Source: Eleginops maclovinus | Lineage: Eukaryota > Chordata > Actinopteri > Perciformes > Eleginopidae | Length of the DNA: 64,000 nucleotides | NCBI RefSeq assembly: GCF_036324505.1 | Contig: NC_086366.1 | Coordinates: 16,183,427 to 16,247,426 of the forward strand | Reading direction: 5' to 3' | Shown here: in pieces, positions 32,876 through 46,700 of the stretch | Position numbering within the stretch: the stretch's first letter is position 1 | How the letters are laid out: each line of letters begins with the position of its first letter | Program-made: the position numbers and the translations under genes | Notes under the pieces: model-generated | What the model saw: only the letters and a program-made list of their open reading frames with translations | Database searches by the model: none | What the model was told of the DNA's origin: nothing

Positions 32876-33574
32876 GTAAGACACGGCAGAGGCAGGGATG
32901 GCATTCATGCAGACGTGTGACACTGTCGTTGAGCTGTTTTTAGTGCACTAATATGAGTTTCTCCATGGTTGATTGTACCTAATGTATTTTCGTTTTGAGC
33001 TGATGGTCCTGATGTAGCCTTCAGTACAGACACATCTTAAACATCCGGATCATGGTCACGTCTGGCCTAAAGCTAATATTACAGTCACTTCGGCTTCATT
33101 AGCAATGAGTATTTTTCATTTTTAATCTTGACATAAACACATTTAACCCTCCAAGACGCTCGATGTCATTTGAAGATGATTTTAAGCCTTATATGTAGCC
33201 ATAAAGTAAACGTTTGTTTTTATATATGTGCCGTTTATAAATTTAACTTAATATAAATTGTTTAATATTTTATTTTGACACTGCACACGATGACTGAATA
33301 GCTTAACTTCAGAAAATGAAAAATATTTGTTAAGAAAATTGGGAAACTTTTTATGACCTATCAATCAGAATATCTATTCATTTTGGGGAAAAGCTTAAGA
33401 TTTGAAATGTGGATAAGCACGTTATTAAATATGAAAATAAGCCAAAATGGCCTCGTGTTGCACGTTTTTTGGTGGATGTACCTGTCCGTCAGAGAAACTG
33501 TCAGAGATGCTGTCCAATACAATAACAATGTCCAGTCCTGTCATAGCAGGTGTTTTACCCTCTATGGTTTTACC

Positions 33575-33610
33575 TGAGAGAGAGAGAGACAGGGAGAGAG
33601 AGTGTGTGTT
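33575..33610. repeat. (GA)n/(TG)n short compound run
   Basis: GAGAGAGAGAGACAGG, then GAGAGAGAGTGTGTG, in the region upstream of hic1. Confidence 0.8.
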
Positions 33611-34199
33611 TTAAAATGATCAAGTGATTTATCAAACCTCCTTTTAGATGATTGTGCTCTTTTAGTCAAGCCAGGGGGGCTTTTTAAAAGCTCATTAGCT
33701 TCTCAGGGGAGGTCTTCAGGGAGGGAGACAACTTCATGTATAACACTCTATTGATTTAACATAAGTCAAAGGTGTACAGTTAAAGAATGCTTGCTTAAAG
33801 ATGTGACACCCCCCCCCCCCAAAAAATGAGACCCAAAAAGGCAAACATGAATTGTTATTGAATTTGGGAAGCGTCAGATAAAATAAAATAAGACTGTCTT
33901 TGACATGAAAACGTTTAGCACCTCTTGATGTAAAATCACAGCGTTAAAATGATTTCCAAAGTTGAAGTGCGCTGACATGATCATAAATATGCAACATATA
34001 CAATGTCGGCCTGTCTCTTTAAGACATTGTGTTGAGAAGTTCAAGTCGGGGTCACTTAAAGTTCCTGCCCTCGATTTTACCTTTTAGTTTATTATAGACT
34101 GACATCAGACGGGGCGCTAAAACACTTAAGGCGCATAGAGGCTCCATTATCATCCCAGTGCGCGTTATTGCTCCGACTCAAAAATAGCTAAGGAAATTA

Positions 34200-34471
34200 C
34201 TAGCAAAAAAAGGAGGAAACTGATGCTGGTATAAGCACGTATTTTTATAGGAGGGGATGAGAAAGAGGGCAGAGGAGGGGCAGAGACACACAGAAAGAGG
34301 GAGAGGGAGGAAAGTGGGTGGGAGGACGGACCTAAGGAGCGACAAGAAATTCATATCAATTAATAATCATAAAAAAAGAGCTGGCAGACGCTCTCGGAAA
34401 ACTGGCATGGGTTTTTGGAGGCTGGCAGTTCAAAGCTGAAACGTCAGATATGACTCCTAGAGACTGCTGAG
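34200..34471 (+). promoter_or_regulatory. hic1: hic1 proximal promoter / 5' UTR
   Basis: Upstream of the first coding exon. TATA-like GGTATAAGC (around 34228-34236) and TTTTTATAGG (34242-34251) lie about 220-240 nt before the ATG and precede a purine-rich leader. GGCGC motifs occur near 34113 and 34131. An in-frame TGA 21 nt before the ATG closes the upstream frame. The start site is inferred only. Confidence 0.45.
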
Positions 34472-37400
34472 ATGATCATTAAGGGAGACTTAGATCGGAT
34501 GGCAGAAGACATCGGGCATGCAGGTAAGAGCAGATACGATGCACACACGCAGGCACCCAAACAAGAACAGGGCAAGAAGGACTTTTAGGATTTTATTCAT
34601 TAAACTGTGGACCGCATGCTGGCAGTGAAGACAATTGTTTCTTATTTAAACGTTGTACAATACGAGTATTTTAATAATGCAGTGCTGTATCTCATTGTTA
34701 TTTCAGTGGTTAACAATTGTGATAATAACAAGTTAAGCACTGCTACTTCTCTTTTACTTTCATTTTAGTTGAGCCGGTTGGGAAACGAGCATTTTTTTTT
34801 CTTCAAATAATAAAGTATCTATGTAATAAAAAAAGCAAGTTAATGTGTAAAATCATTGCAGATGTGTCCCACATAGAAAACATAACGTGTCTCAAAAATC
34901 AGCCAAAAGTATGATAAAAGTTTCAGTTAGATTACAAACTGTCTGTGTCACTGAGATCAAAACAAATTTTATAACATGATTTAAAAAAAGATACAAAACA
35001 GATTTGATGTTTTTTTAGTTTTGAACTCAGACGAGTGTTTAAAGGGAACTCCAGCTTCTTCAGTAATCCCAATAACACACTTCAAAAGGAAGCAACAGTG
35101 AAAACACAATTATGTATCAATGTAGCCATTAAAACAGGCCAATCACTGTGTAATAATCGTACCACTGAGATCAGGTGACACACGCACTACATTATATTAT
35201 GGTAACACTTTTGTTTTCTGGTTTCTTTGTTAAAAAACAAGATCTTAATACGTGTATTAGAGAGAAGCTCCTCAGTGATGTTGACAGCAGCTGTCTGATG
35301 CGCGTTGAAATGCAATGAGCTGAAAACAGGTCTGTTTCTGAGGTGATTTAAGACTCGCAGATACAGTGGAGGTTTGAAGCAAGAGGCGCAGTAGCTTCAC
35401 TCGTGATTCTGTTTACTGTGTACAATATGTGTAGAGTAAAGGGTAAAAACAGATTAGAAGACGCGTCCTCTCTGCGACACACAGTCAGCAGTCAACTTAA
35501 TGCTTTGCTTGCAAAACGGGACGTAAGGTACTCAGATATGAGGCAATGCAATCTTCTCCTCCGTTAACCGTGCCACAAGCAAAAAACTTGCATTGCCTAT
35601 AACGTCAATATTATGTTTTAAAAAATAAAAATAAAATAAATAAATGTATTCTCTGTTGATCAGGATGAGAAATTAATAATAAGTGACATTTAAAAATCTG
35701 CCGTAAAACCTGCACGTCTTCAAACAATTGTTAATCTGAAAAAAGTGTCTCCCGTTAATACCCGACCTAAATGTACGTTTTAATTATTAAAATGACATTA
35801 ATATGATTATACGTGATCTGTTGTTAAAAAAGACGACTATGTTCCGAGCATGAATAAGACACTGTCATGCTTCCGACTGTTTTACAATTATTCTTTCATT
35901 TTTTATATGTGCGGAAAATGTACTTTAACTATCCGTGATATTTGCTGACCTGAGTAATACTCAATTTATTTACCCATCATGCTGTTCGTCTAACTTTGAG
36001 CTCCTTCAATTAGCCTATTTAATGCATATTTGCGTCTTGTGATTTACTCATTTAATTAATTAAGGTAGCCTAATAAAGAACTACAGTAAACATCTTTTAA
36101 AAAAAATTAGACTCAACTTTTATTGTTGTGTTTCTTCATAAAATGAATGTGAACGGTATATGAACAGGATAAAATGCAGGGTTGTAATATAAGGTGATGA
36201 GCATGCAGTCAGCAATTATAGTGAAAGAAAATAAAGTGTCAAAACAATGTTTTAAGCAGATGTCTGGAGTGTTTATGTGACTGAGGCTGCATGTAGAGGT
36301 ATAGGAAGTGTAGTCTCTTGCTTTACCCCAAACCACAAAAGTGACAAAACAGACAAAACACAGGTACAATAACTATGAGTCTAATGCTAATAACTGAAAA
36401 ACATCATCGTCATTGACATCTCCATCATGTAAGTTTCCTTAGCTTGTCGACGGGTCATTATCAGATGGAAACAGCTCATAAGAATTTGAGTAACGTTCTC
36501 CCAAGACTGTTTGTGCAACTTACAAAAATGATGTCACCTGTTGGACAAAAAACCTATAGTTTACCATTTTAATTTGTGTTTCCAAGAACATTGGCTTATC
36601 CTTAGATGGTTCTCTGACTTATATCATTGCAATCATAGATGGCTTCCGAACAGGATGCTGTGAGCTTACTCGTGCCATAAAGATCAAGAGTTTTATACAA
36701 CATTTGTTACTCTGATCTTTCACTTTTGAGTCAGTAAGCTACATCAAACAGTGAGCTCAGACATTTTAAAAAACTAATTTCTTCTTCTCATAAGACACCT
36801 TCTTATCACAATGAGAGAAAAGAAGCTCTTATTCTGTTGATTGGAAACCCACAGAAACCCTGACTGTTGTTACCACAAAACATTAACGAAATATTTTTTC
36901 GTCTGCACATTGCAGGCGCGCAGAAATGTTGCTTGGTGGCACAAGGCCCTTCTTGTGTCATAAAACATTATTACATTTGGATATATGAAATGTGTATTTA
37001 AATGTATTATTTACTCTGTAATTGCGTCATGCAATCATCAGGATATTAAGAAGGCTTAATCTTCTGATGCGCTGTATACCGCCTAGTGACGAGTGTACAC
37101 TGATTGTGTGTGTGTTAGTACACAAGGTGTCACCACGCAGAATAACCAGTAACAGTAAGCTAAACACCCCTTAATGCAATGGCAACCGCAAAAGTTCAGC
37201 ACGCTCTGAAAAGTACTTGGCCTATTCCTCATATCACCCTCAATTGTAAACATGTTTGATCTGACCGACGCTGAAATTTATAGTAAAATATGACCGTTGA
37301 GTAATCAAAGCCAGAGAGAAACCAGAAGTGGAAACACTTTAGATGACAACTGGGAACATGATGGAGCATAAACCCACCTAAACCTGTCTTACCCGCCTTT

Positions 37401-40400
37401 TATTAATAGCCTTTTCTTGTTTAAAAAAAAATAATAGATAACAAACACTTAAGTCATGAATATAGATGTTTAGATTTAAACAAATATATGTAGTTTATTT
37501 TTTCTTTCATTTTAATAACTGGTTTATCAAGGATCAGATTTCCTTCTTATGTTATAGGACAAAAGGTTAATTTAAACGAATACAGGGAAATTGACCTTTT
37601 TTCGGTTTTATCAGCAGTGCAGTTTAAGAGAAGTTACCTTTTTTTGTTCAGTATTCTCCAGAATCACTTGATAACTCATGCGTCAAGGTTTATTTTATTT
37701 AAATACCTACTTCCCTATTCTGTATTTAACGTGTACACTGAATGGAACAAGAATAAAATGAGCTGATGACAGGAAGGCCATGATCAGACTGATGACATGA
37801 TATTTATTTAGTCGCTTGTTTCCCATCAGTGAGACTAAGCCCTTAGGGACAGTTTGAGACGTGTCATATGTAAACTATCGTCAGATGCCACTGATTGAAC
37901 AATACACGGTGTCTCATGCATTCAGCTGATGTAGTTTATTTTAGACTTGATGGAACAATTAGTGTTGATATTTAAGTGTGTATGATTGGGTGTGTGCATG
38001 TGTGTGTATGTATGCATTAGACTCCTGGAGGCCATCTCAATGTAAAATATTGAACCAAGAAATGTTGATTTACATACTATAGGCTCAGTGTACCTTATAT
38101 GACTGGGCAGAAAGGGGAGCGAGAGACCTGTCTTTTTTTGGATGTGTCTGTTCCCTACAGGTTTTTATACCTGCTGTTCATCATACTTGTGAAACATTCT
38201 TCCCTTGTTTTGTTTAAAACCCTGCGCACCACTTTTGGAAAACTTTCAGGAAGCCAGCTAGTTACAGCACAAAATATTTATCTGGTGTTCTCTCAATTTT
38301 GTTCTTTCTTTCTTTTTGCTCGCTGCAGAGGAAGTGAATGCATATTCTTGAATTTCTGATAATGAGAAAACCATTGCAGCAGTTCACCTTTCGCAAAAGT
38401 TCACTTCTACAAAGTGGCCTTCGTTTGCACTTCCCCCGTATAAGTTCTGCACTCTGCAGGTTCAAACATATGGAATCAATGAATTAAACATGACAATGTC
38501 AACTGTAAATTGTTATTATACATTTGCATAAAAATGCAATTTAAGGCCCCAGCCGTGGCGCAACTGGCTGGGGCACCTGCACCGTACGCTGGCAACCCGG
38601 GTTCGATTCCCGACCCGTGGTCCTTTCCGGATCCCATCCCAACTCTTTCTCCCACTTTCCTGTCACTCTCCACTGTCCTATCCGATTAAATGCAAGAAGC
38701 CCCCAAAAAGATATCTAAAAAAAAAAAAAAAAAATCCAATTTAATTAAGTCAATCAAACCTCTCAAATATGTGTTGTTTGATGTTATTTTACATGTAAAT
38801 CATAATTTCCAAACATTACATCTTTTAAAGTTCAATAATAATCATTAAATGAATCAAAAAAATGAAACTAAAATTGTGATTTTGTGTATAGAAATGCTGA
38901 CTGCTGCATGATGTTTTACAGATATCTGTTGTTGCAGGTGGCGGACTGAAGACGATGCTGGATGCCATGGATGTTCCAAGTCATGCTAGGGATCTCCTCC
39001 TGCAGCTCAACAGCCAACGAACCAAAGGCTTCCTGTGCGATGTTATCATTGTGGTGCAGAACGCGCTCTTCAGAGCTCACAAGAACATTCTGGCTGCCAG
39101 CAGCCTCTACTTGAAATCTTTGGTGGTCCATGACAATCTCATCAACCTCGACCATGAGATGGTGAGTCCAGGGGTCTTCCGGGTCATTCTGGACTACATC
39201 TACACAGGCCGCCTTAGTGAGGGAGATCCCACCTCTCCTACTGAACCCAATCTAGGTGCTGTTTTGGCAGCAGCCAGCTACCTTCAGCTGCTTGACCTGG
39301 TGGCTTTGTGCAAAAAGAAGCTGAAAAGAAATGGCAAGTACCCTCCCCGCCCTGGGCCGGCATTTCTGCCTTACCCAAAGATGGTCCCCAACAGTATGGG
39401 TTTAGGGAGTGGTGGCAGGTATAGGATTTCCACTCCTGTCATTCAGTCCTGCCCTCCAGGAGGAATTTTGAATATCCATGCAATGCGTGCCTCACCACCA
39501 GAAGAGCTAGTTCCCCATCGGATAGCCATTAATTCTGGGGAGCTGTATGCTCCAACCTCCCTCCATGGCTCTCCTGTGTTCCCGTCCGTGCAGTCAGCTC
39601 TGCCTGCCCAGCTGGGGCGCTCAGCCCACCCTGAAAGGAACTGCTCCCCAAACCACGGCCTTGATCTCTCCAAGAAGAGCCCAAGCTCCCAGTGTCAGCA
39701 CACACCCTCTCAATCCCATTTGGCAAATTCTCATAATGATGAGGAGCGAGACGGGAATCTGAGCGGTCGCACCAGTCCCATGCAGGGGATAAATGGAAGG
39801 GCTTTCCCCGAAAAAATGGAGTCAACTGACCAGACAAGCTCTCTTACTCCTCCACCATTCCCCCATATCAACCAGGCTCTGGGCCCCCACCTTCCCCACC
39901 TGCATCGCTCCCAGGGCAGAGATCGCTACCCATGCCCCCCCAGCCCTGATACCCCCACAGAAGGCGGCGAAGCAGGTGGAAATATGGGCAACATCTATCG
40001 CTGGGTGAAACATGAGCCACTTTCATACACAGCAGAAGATGAAGATGAGGATGAGGATGAAGAGGAAGGGGGCGAAAATGGAGACCAGCATCATAACCAT
40101 CACAAGGCCGGGGAGGAGAGTGAAGGAGCCGATGATAAGAGCGGGTCAGGCACAGAGGAGACGGGCAGTAGTGAAGGCCGCCCATCGCCTTCTGGACCAA
40201 TGGGCAGGTTCCACATGCCATATGAGCCAGAGAGCTTTGGGGACAATCTGTATGTCTGCATACCCTGTGACAAAGGCTTCCCGAGCTCAGAGCAGCTCAA
40301 TGCACATGTGGAGACACACACAGAAGAAGAGCTGTACTGCAACTCAGGTGGGGAGATGGGAAACAGCAATAATGGCACCACCAAAAACATGAGCAGTAAT

Positions 40401-41138
40401 ACAAACGGTTATGGGGGCCTGAACAGCAGCAACAGTCTTTCCCACCTGGAGACCAAGTCCAGCCAGGCGCTGAGTTCAGGGGGGATCGGGGAAATGATCC
40501 GACCCTACCGCTGTTCCTCCTGTGAGAAGTCCTACAAAGATCCAGCCACTTTGCGGCAGCATGAAAAGACCCACTGGCTGACCCGGCCTTACCCCTGCAG
40601 CATCTGTGGGAAGAAGTTTACGCAGCGCGGCACCATGACGCGTCACATGCGTAGCCACCTGGGCCTTAAACCTTTTGCCTGTGACTCCTGTGGCATGCGC
40701 TTCACCCGCCAGTATCGCCTCACCGAGCACATGCGCATCCACTCAGGGGAGAAGCCCTACGAATGTCAGGTGTGCGGAGGAAAGTTTGCTCAGCAGCGCA
40801 ACCTCATCAGCCACATGAAGATGCACAGCAGCGGGGGGAATGCTGGGGGCCTGACCACAGATGGGAAACTGAAGCTAGACTTTGCTGAGGGCATCTATCC
40901 ACTGAGTAAATATGCAGCAGAGCATCTGGGGCTGAAGACCGAGAAAGCAAATGAGCTCCTAATCCAAGCCCAGCAGCAACTGGTAGCTGATGCAAAGGTC
41001 ATGGAAAGCCTCTACCCGCTGTCCAAACTGGCCTCAGAGCACCTCGGTCTCTCCCATGACAAGATGGATGTCATGGGCCAACCCCTCCTCCCTCCCCTCT
41101 CTGATGCCCGCACCATTGACCGCTACTCACCTAGCTAA
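34472..41138 (+). CDS. hic1: Hypermethylated in cancer 1 (BTB/POZ C2H2 zinc-finger repressor)
   Basis: Nuclear sequence-specific repressor that recruits CtBP (family knowledge). Exon 34472-34523 encodes MIIKGDLDRMAEDIGHA and joins at GT-AG sites to 38938-41138 in the same frame, giving 750 aa; human HIC1 is about 714-733. The residue-24 methionine (38955) is an alternative start giving 727 aa. Seen: BTB/POZ about 35-150 (RTKGFLCDVIIVVQNALFRA, AASYLQLLDLVALCK); CtBP motif GLDLSKK at 258-264; sumoylation-type VKHEP at 374-378; acidic run about 384-396; five C2H2 fingers at 456-478, 541-563, 569-591, 597-619 and 625-647, the last four linked at 28-residue spacing. A C-terminal tail follows with two IYPLSKYAAEHLGL-like repeats and RTIDRYSPS. 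The tail and neighbouring tsr1 favour hic1 over hic2. The intron holds a SINE. Confidence 0.96.
34524..38937 (+). other. hic1: hic1 intron
   Basis: 4.4 kb between GTAAG at 34524 and the acceptor TTGCAG before 38938. AT-rich, with no coding exon recognised. It carries the second SINE copy close to its 3' end. Confidence 0.85.
38545..38734 (+). mobile_element. tRNA-derived SINE, copy 2
   Basis: Starts GGCCCCAGCCGTGGCGCAAC. Box A is TGGCGCAACTGG and box B GGGTTCGATTCCC. The body ends ATTAAATGCAAGAAGCCCCC followed by an A-rich tail. It is flanked by AAAATGCAATTTAA (38531-38544) and AAAATCCAATTTAA (38731-38744), a target-site duplication with one mismatch; the second copy overlaps the A tail. Same family as the element at 9341, in the opposite orientation. 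It lies about 200 nt before the large hic1 exon. Confidence 0.94.
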
Positions 41139-42140
41139 AAGCTGAATAAACAGCAGTCACCAATAGGTCTGTGTGCACACACAACTTGCAGTATTCTAAA
41201 GCCATTCACCTCAACTCCATATCTCCTCTGCACCTCAGACTCAGGCCGAGAGGAATTGGTCTGCTCATGCACACCAAAAAGTGTAGACTGTAAGTGCCTT
41301 TCTATGCATCTAATGTATCTTAAAGTCCTCCTTCATAAAGGAGCTATGTGCTATTCCGTGACCAAGAGACACTTATTCAAAGGAGTACAGTATTTATGTA
41401 CAGTGTATGCAAACAAACATTTCAAGTCATCGAGCCAAGTGACAATTTGAAAACCAAAATGAAATTGTTTTATTTATTTTTGTATCATGATGAAATCCAA
41501 AGAGAAACTCTTGCAAGGAAGTGTTGCAATATGACCCTAAACCTGTGTAGTATTTAGTATCACCTGTGTACAAAAAATGAAAAGCACATAAGGACAAGAG
41601 TCAGAGTTTTGGTCCAGGCCTGAGCAGAACCTTTGCCGAATTAATAAGCCAACTCATGTGGACTTTAAAGTAATGGGAGCATATATGTTTTTTTTCTCCT
41701 TCTTCTGTTTTTGGGGGTACTGGACAATTTATGTTTTTCACTCTCCAGCTAATCCAAATCATGTTCCTGCCCCTAAAGTCACGAGGAAATGACTGAACAA
41801 TAAGAGCAGTTGCCTCAGCATTTTAGTAAAGTCTCATCTGTTTTATTTTCTCCACTTTTTTATAAAGTACACGCTCCCACATATCTTTGTGGATTAACAC
41901 TCATACTATGTGACAGTAATGGTAGCTTAATCAGCCTTACACTCAGCGACCTACTGCTAAAACTTCCTTTGTATTTTGCCTAACATCCCTTAGCTTTCAG
42001 TTGTTGTTGAGATGCAGTAAGCTCAGCCCTGTGATCTCATAACTCGGACATGATTGCACATACCCAACTGTTGACACATAAGTGCCTGTGAAGAGTGTAG
42101 CTGCATCTCATGGTGTAGACTAAGCATGGGTGTTGCCTCT
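41139..42140 (+). other. hic1: hic1 3' UTR / proximal 3' flank
   Basis: Non-coding sequence after the hic1 stop. AATAAA at 41145-41150 is only 7 nt past the stop and unlikely to be the main signal. No other strong AATAAA was seen in the next kilobase, so the UTR end is undefined. Confidence 0.5.
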
Positions 42141-43165
42141 GACATTTACAATTATGGATGCTGCCGAGCAGAGAAGCAGGGACCAGGTCAAAATGAACGG
42201 CACTGAAATCTGTCATTAACTGTCAAAAGCAATTATTCCATTCACAGCAGCCGGATGACAAACTGCGTAGCGACACAAGTCAGATGTCGCATAGCTGCCA
42301 CTGCCCGCCCTCCTTTCCCTGTAGTCTCCAGCTACTGTTGACAGGCCAAAGTGAGTGCTGTACTCAGCCCTGTGCCTTAAAAGTGTTCTGATCCGCTCAC
42401 CACGCCCCCTTTCACACTCACACAGAGAGCTGCTAATCTGTCTGTGATACGAACATAAGAAGGGGTTTGTGGGTCTTCCCTGGAAGCCAGCGGGTGAACA
42501 GAACAGCCCAGCTGCTTTCCTTCAGTAATCCCCTTGAAATTTCACTTTCTCCTGGACAATTCCCACTGCTTGCCAGCATGATGTCCCATTTCATGCCTGC
42601 CATCTTGACCCTTTGATCCACTTATCAACATCATAGTTGAGCCCAGCTAATGTCAAGCCTCGCCTCCCTTCCATGCTGGTTTAATTGTTTATGGTTGACC
42701 AGCGATAAATCCAGCTTGAAAACAAAAAGCACTTAAATGTTGTGGGTTTGCCGGCACATAAAAAAAAGAAGAGTTTAATCCAAAGAAGATGCTGGCCTTT
42801 TCTTTTTCCATTTTTACTGCTCCTTGATTTAGATTAGAAACTTCTGACCACTATAGTGCCAATGCCAACCTCAGTGGGTGAATGTGAAGACTAAAGCCAT
42901 AAAAACACTGTGATTGACGTAGTGAATCTTAAAGCCTAAAAAAAAAAAAACAGAGACAATTTGCCTGACCATTGAATTTTATTTTTTCAATCATTTGAAG
43001 GGCTTCTTCTCTGTAGCATATGATCATATCAAAATGTTGTTTTCTGTCACTTTTCTTTATTTGATTTGAGCTGAAAGCAGCGCACGTGAAACTGGTGCTT
43101 ACCTCAGGACTGAACCCAGCATGGGGACGCAAAGCTTTATCTAAACATGCAAATTACAATGTTCA

Positions 43166-43313
<148 letters not shown>

Positions 43314-43607
43314 TTCCTTATTAACAGGGCAGTTGTCCTGTGTTAAACCTGTGGTTATTTCTGTGTTTATACATTTTTTGTTACAGTTTTATGGTGGAGA
43401 GATAACATGTGATATTAACAATTTTTTTGTTTTTATTTTTACTATGCGGTATACATTTTCTATTGTGTTGTCCTCAAAGAGGCTTGTGCCAATCTGACCA
43501 ATTCCATTTTAATAACATAAGGCAAAGTCAGTTTGGCTGTTTGTTTAACTTTGTGATTTATTGAACCACACTGAAGCAAACAAGGTGGTATTTGTCTTTG
43601 TTTTCAA

Positions 43608-43718
<111 letters not shown>

Positions 43719-46700
43719 ATGTAATGTTTTGAAAACTATCAAATAGAGATTTATTCTCAGTAATTCCTCCCAACAAACAAGCAGTTATTTACAGGGCGAG
43801 TAGGAACACCAGCCACATATTATTTGACCCCTTTCCTCCAGAGGTTAGTGAACTGTCAATGTTGAGTTACACTGAGGTTCTACATGTACAAAAACAAACA
43901 GGAAGCTAGCTTGTATCCTATGATGCTTCACGTTTTGGGACTCTTATGTTTAGCTCTGTAGCAAATAACAGAAAGTAGAGCTTAAATGCAACATAATTGA
44001 AATGAGAACTTGCTTCAACGTGTGCAACATTTAGAAGGAGGCGGATGTCTGTCGTGGGAATTTTAGTCCCTTCAATCTTTCTCATTCACTAGCTTAAATA
44101 AAAATCTGTCTCCTCCTTCTCCCTGCCGTACACCATTAAAATAACACAATGTGTTTCCACTGTCACTCCAAATCTGTGCAGGAGGGAAGAGCAAGATAAT
44201 GACTGAACATTTCTGTAGGACGTGCAAGGTCTGAAATTTGCTTAATTGCATTTACGTGTACAACAGACAGAGGTGGAGGCTATGTTTCTATATAAGGGGA
44301 AGCAGTTGCTTGTCTGTTTGTATGTACCTATGCCATTGGTGCTTATGAAGGTCTGTTAATGCATGTCCTGGGAATAGGGTGGTTGTGAAGGAGAAAAGCT
44401 GAGGAGCAGGAAGTGAACTTTTGGCTGGCGGGTTGTGTTGAGGAGGATGTGCCGTGTGTTTCTGCTCAGATAGAGAGACGGAGAATGGGGCGGGAGAGGA
44501 GCAGGGAGAGCGCAGCAGGGTGGAGGCGAGCCATTGTCTCAGTATGAAAGCCTGTTCGTACTTCTAAAACTCTCCATTCAGAAAACAAGAAGACTGTATC
44601 TTCTCTTTTCCTTCCCCTTTTTGCTCTTTGGGAATAGACCTCTGCTCAGTGTCACGGTGATACAACATTGTGTTCTTTTAAGGGCTGCGCAGCAAGGAAG
44701 CCATTCAGACATTTTGTTACAATTTGAGGATGCCGTGGATAAAGTAGTTTGGTATCATTTTATGCACATAAATTGCTTACAATATTTTTTCCATATTATG
44801 TAGATAGCTTTTTAAATTGGGGCTCGAATAATCAAGGCAAAATGCAGGGCAACAAATGTCTGTTGTAAATCAGAATTAAAAAAAACTGGAAGTAATTTTA
44901 TTGCTCTGTGGTTGATTCAATTAGTACAATTACAAAGGTCTTGTTTCAATTTACTCATGTACCCACCACCCCTTGGGTTTTAATGCCATACGCCTTTGTT
45001 AATGTTATTTAGATGACACACCAAAACCACTATTTGCCACTAAAATGAGATGAAGATGTTTTTAAAGTAATGAAATTATGCATTTAAAACAATTTATTTG
45101 TTACATCAATTGACATAATAAAAATAAATGAATGCAAATACAAATGCGTGTAGAAAGACAAACCACTAACTATGACATGTGGGTTGATCATTTAATTTTA
45201 ATATTAAGGCAACCATCCCAGCCCCTTAAATAGTATGTTACTAACAATAAAACAATAAAACATTACTGCAATATTTGTGGAACTGTAAAGACTAAAAAAA
45301 GTTCAAGTTTTAACGCTAAATGCAAAGTGTGCCTTTAAGCTTTCTAGCAGCAACAGCGGGCCGAGGTCACCTATGTGAGTTAGACCTGATCTGCAATCAT
45401 ACCGCCATTTGACATTTACTGTATTTCATAATATGTGCCAAAAGGGCTGACGCACTTAGCAGACCGCGCAGATGCTCAAAACAAAACTCAGCATCGATCT
45501 TTTTAGTTTCCACGGGTTGCACTGTAGAGCTAAGCTTCTGACCAACTTTAACTTTTTATGAAAGCCATTATATATGTGGCTAATCTTCAGAGCACAGTTC
45601 ACACATGCCACTATTGTCCAGTGTACATATTTCTTTTTACGAGGACTCATGTTTAAATGTAAGCTAGAGCCAAATAATATCAATAATCAAGCCGTATATT
45701 GATGTTGAAACTGAAAACACGTGCCTTCACAATAACAAACACTGATTATTCGGCATTAACTTGTATTGACGCCTTTGTGTGTAAGTGTGTAGGTGTGTGT
45801 GTCCACGTAGATCACCTGTCCATCTACATGTCTGAACGCCTTTTCTACAGTAGAGCAGGGTAGTGCAAGACAGAGCTTTGACACGTTCAAGAGTCTTTGT
45901 TACAAGCAGCTGCTTTCGATTTATTTTCCCAAACTGCTCTTTTCTGGAAAAATCATTGTATTGTGATTTTTTATTACTCTTGTGATCCCCTAGAAGTCTC
46001 ACAATTGCCTTTCTTTTGGCACTTTGCTTTCCTCCTCTTCCTCCCTCCAGTGCAGAGCTTGGCCACACTTGTTCACTACCCTTGTTACCTCGAAGCACTG
46101 CCTCCCTCCTCACCTCTCCCTGTCCCTTTTCTCTTCTTACACTCAACACAAACCGCTGACCCTCAGCGCCCGCTGCCTCCCTCCTCTTCCATGATCCACT
46201 TACTTCCAGCTGTTTTTCATGCTGAAGAAGACAGTTGTCTAAATGTTTACATGAAGAGCTACTCTCTTTTTCTTTAGGCCCTAATCAATTTCCAAAATGA
46301 ACTTTGTGGCATGTGTTAAAATACAGCAGATGATGGGCCAAATAAAAAGAGCCTGACATCGTTATTGTATTCTGAACCTTTAGCCAAGAAACGGCTTACA
46401 AAGAGAGATTAAAGACAGCATATCGTTGTAGAGGAAATGCGGAATAATGTGAGGGGAAATGTTCAGGGAAAATATGCTCAGAAAGATGCCAGTAAAGTAA
46501 ACATGTATGAAATTGCACAATTGAGCCGGGCCTTGGCTACACCAGCCAAGTCATGCACTGAGATGGAGAGAACAAGTAAGGGAGAGACGTTGAGAAGAAA
46601 AGAAAGAGACAGAGAGAAAATAGCTTGTGCTTGATAGTCATAATAACCTTGAGTAAATAACAGAGAAAAGTTGGTTGCTATTTTTCCGTTTTTTTCCCTC

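Noticed and set aside
39443..40742. Several open frames on the minus strand and in other frames within hic1
   Set aside because: Shadows of the GC-richer hic1 coding exon; no independent domain or splice support.
45727..46277. Minus 140-codon and plus 126-codon frames
   Set aside because: Basic or Ser/Leu-rich random composition, no homologous motifs and no splice context.
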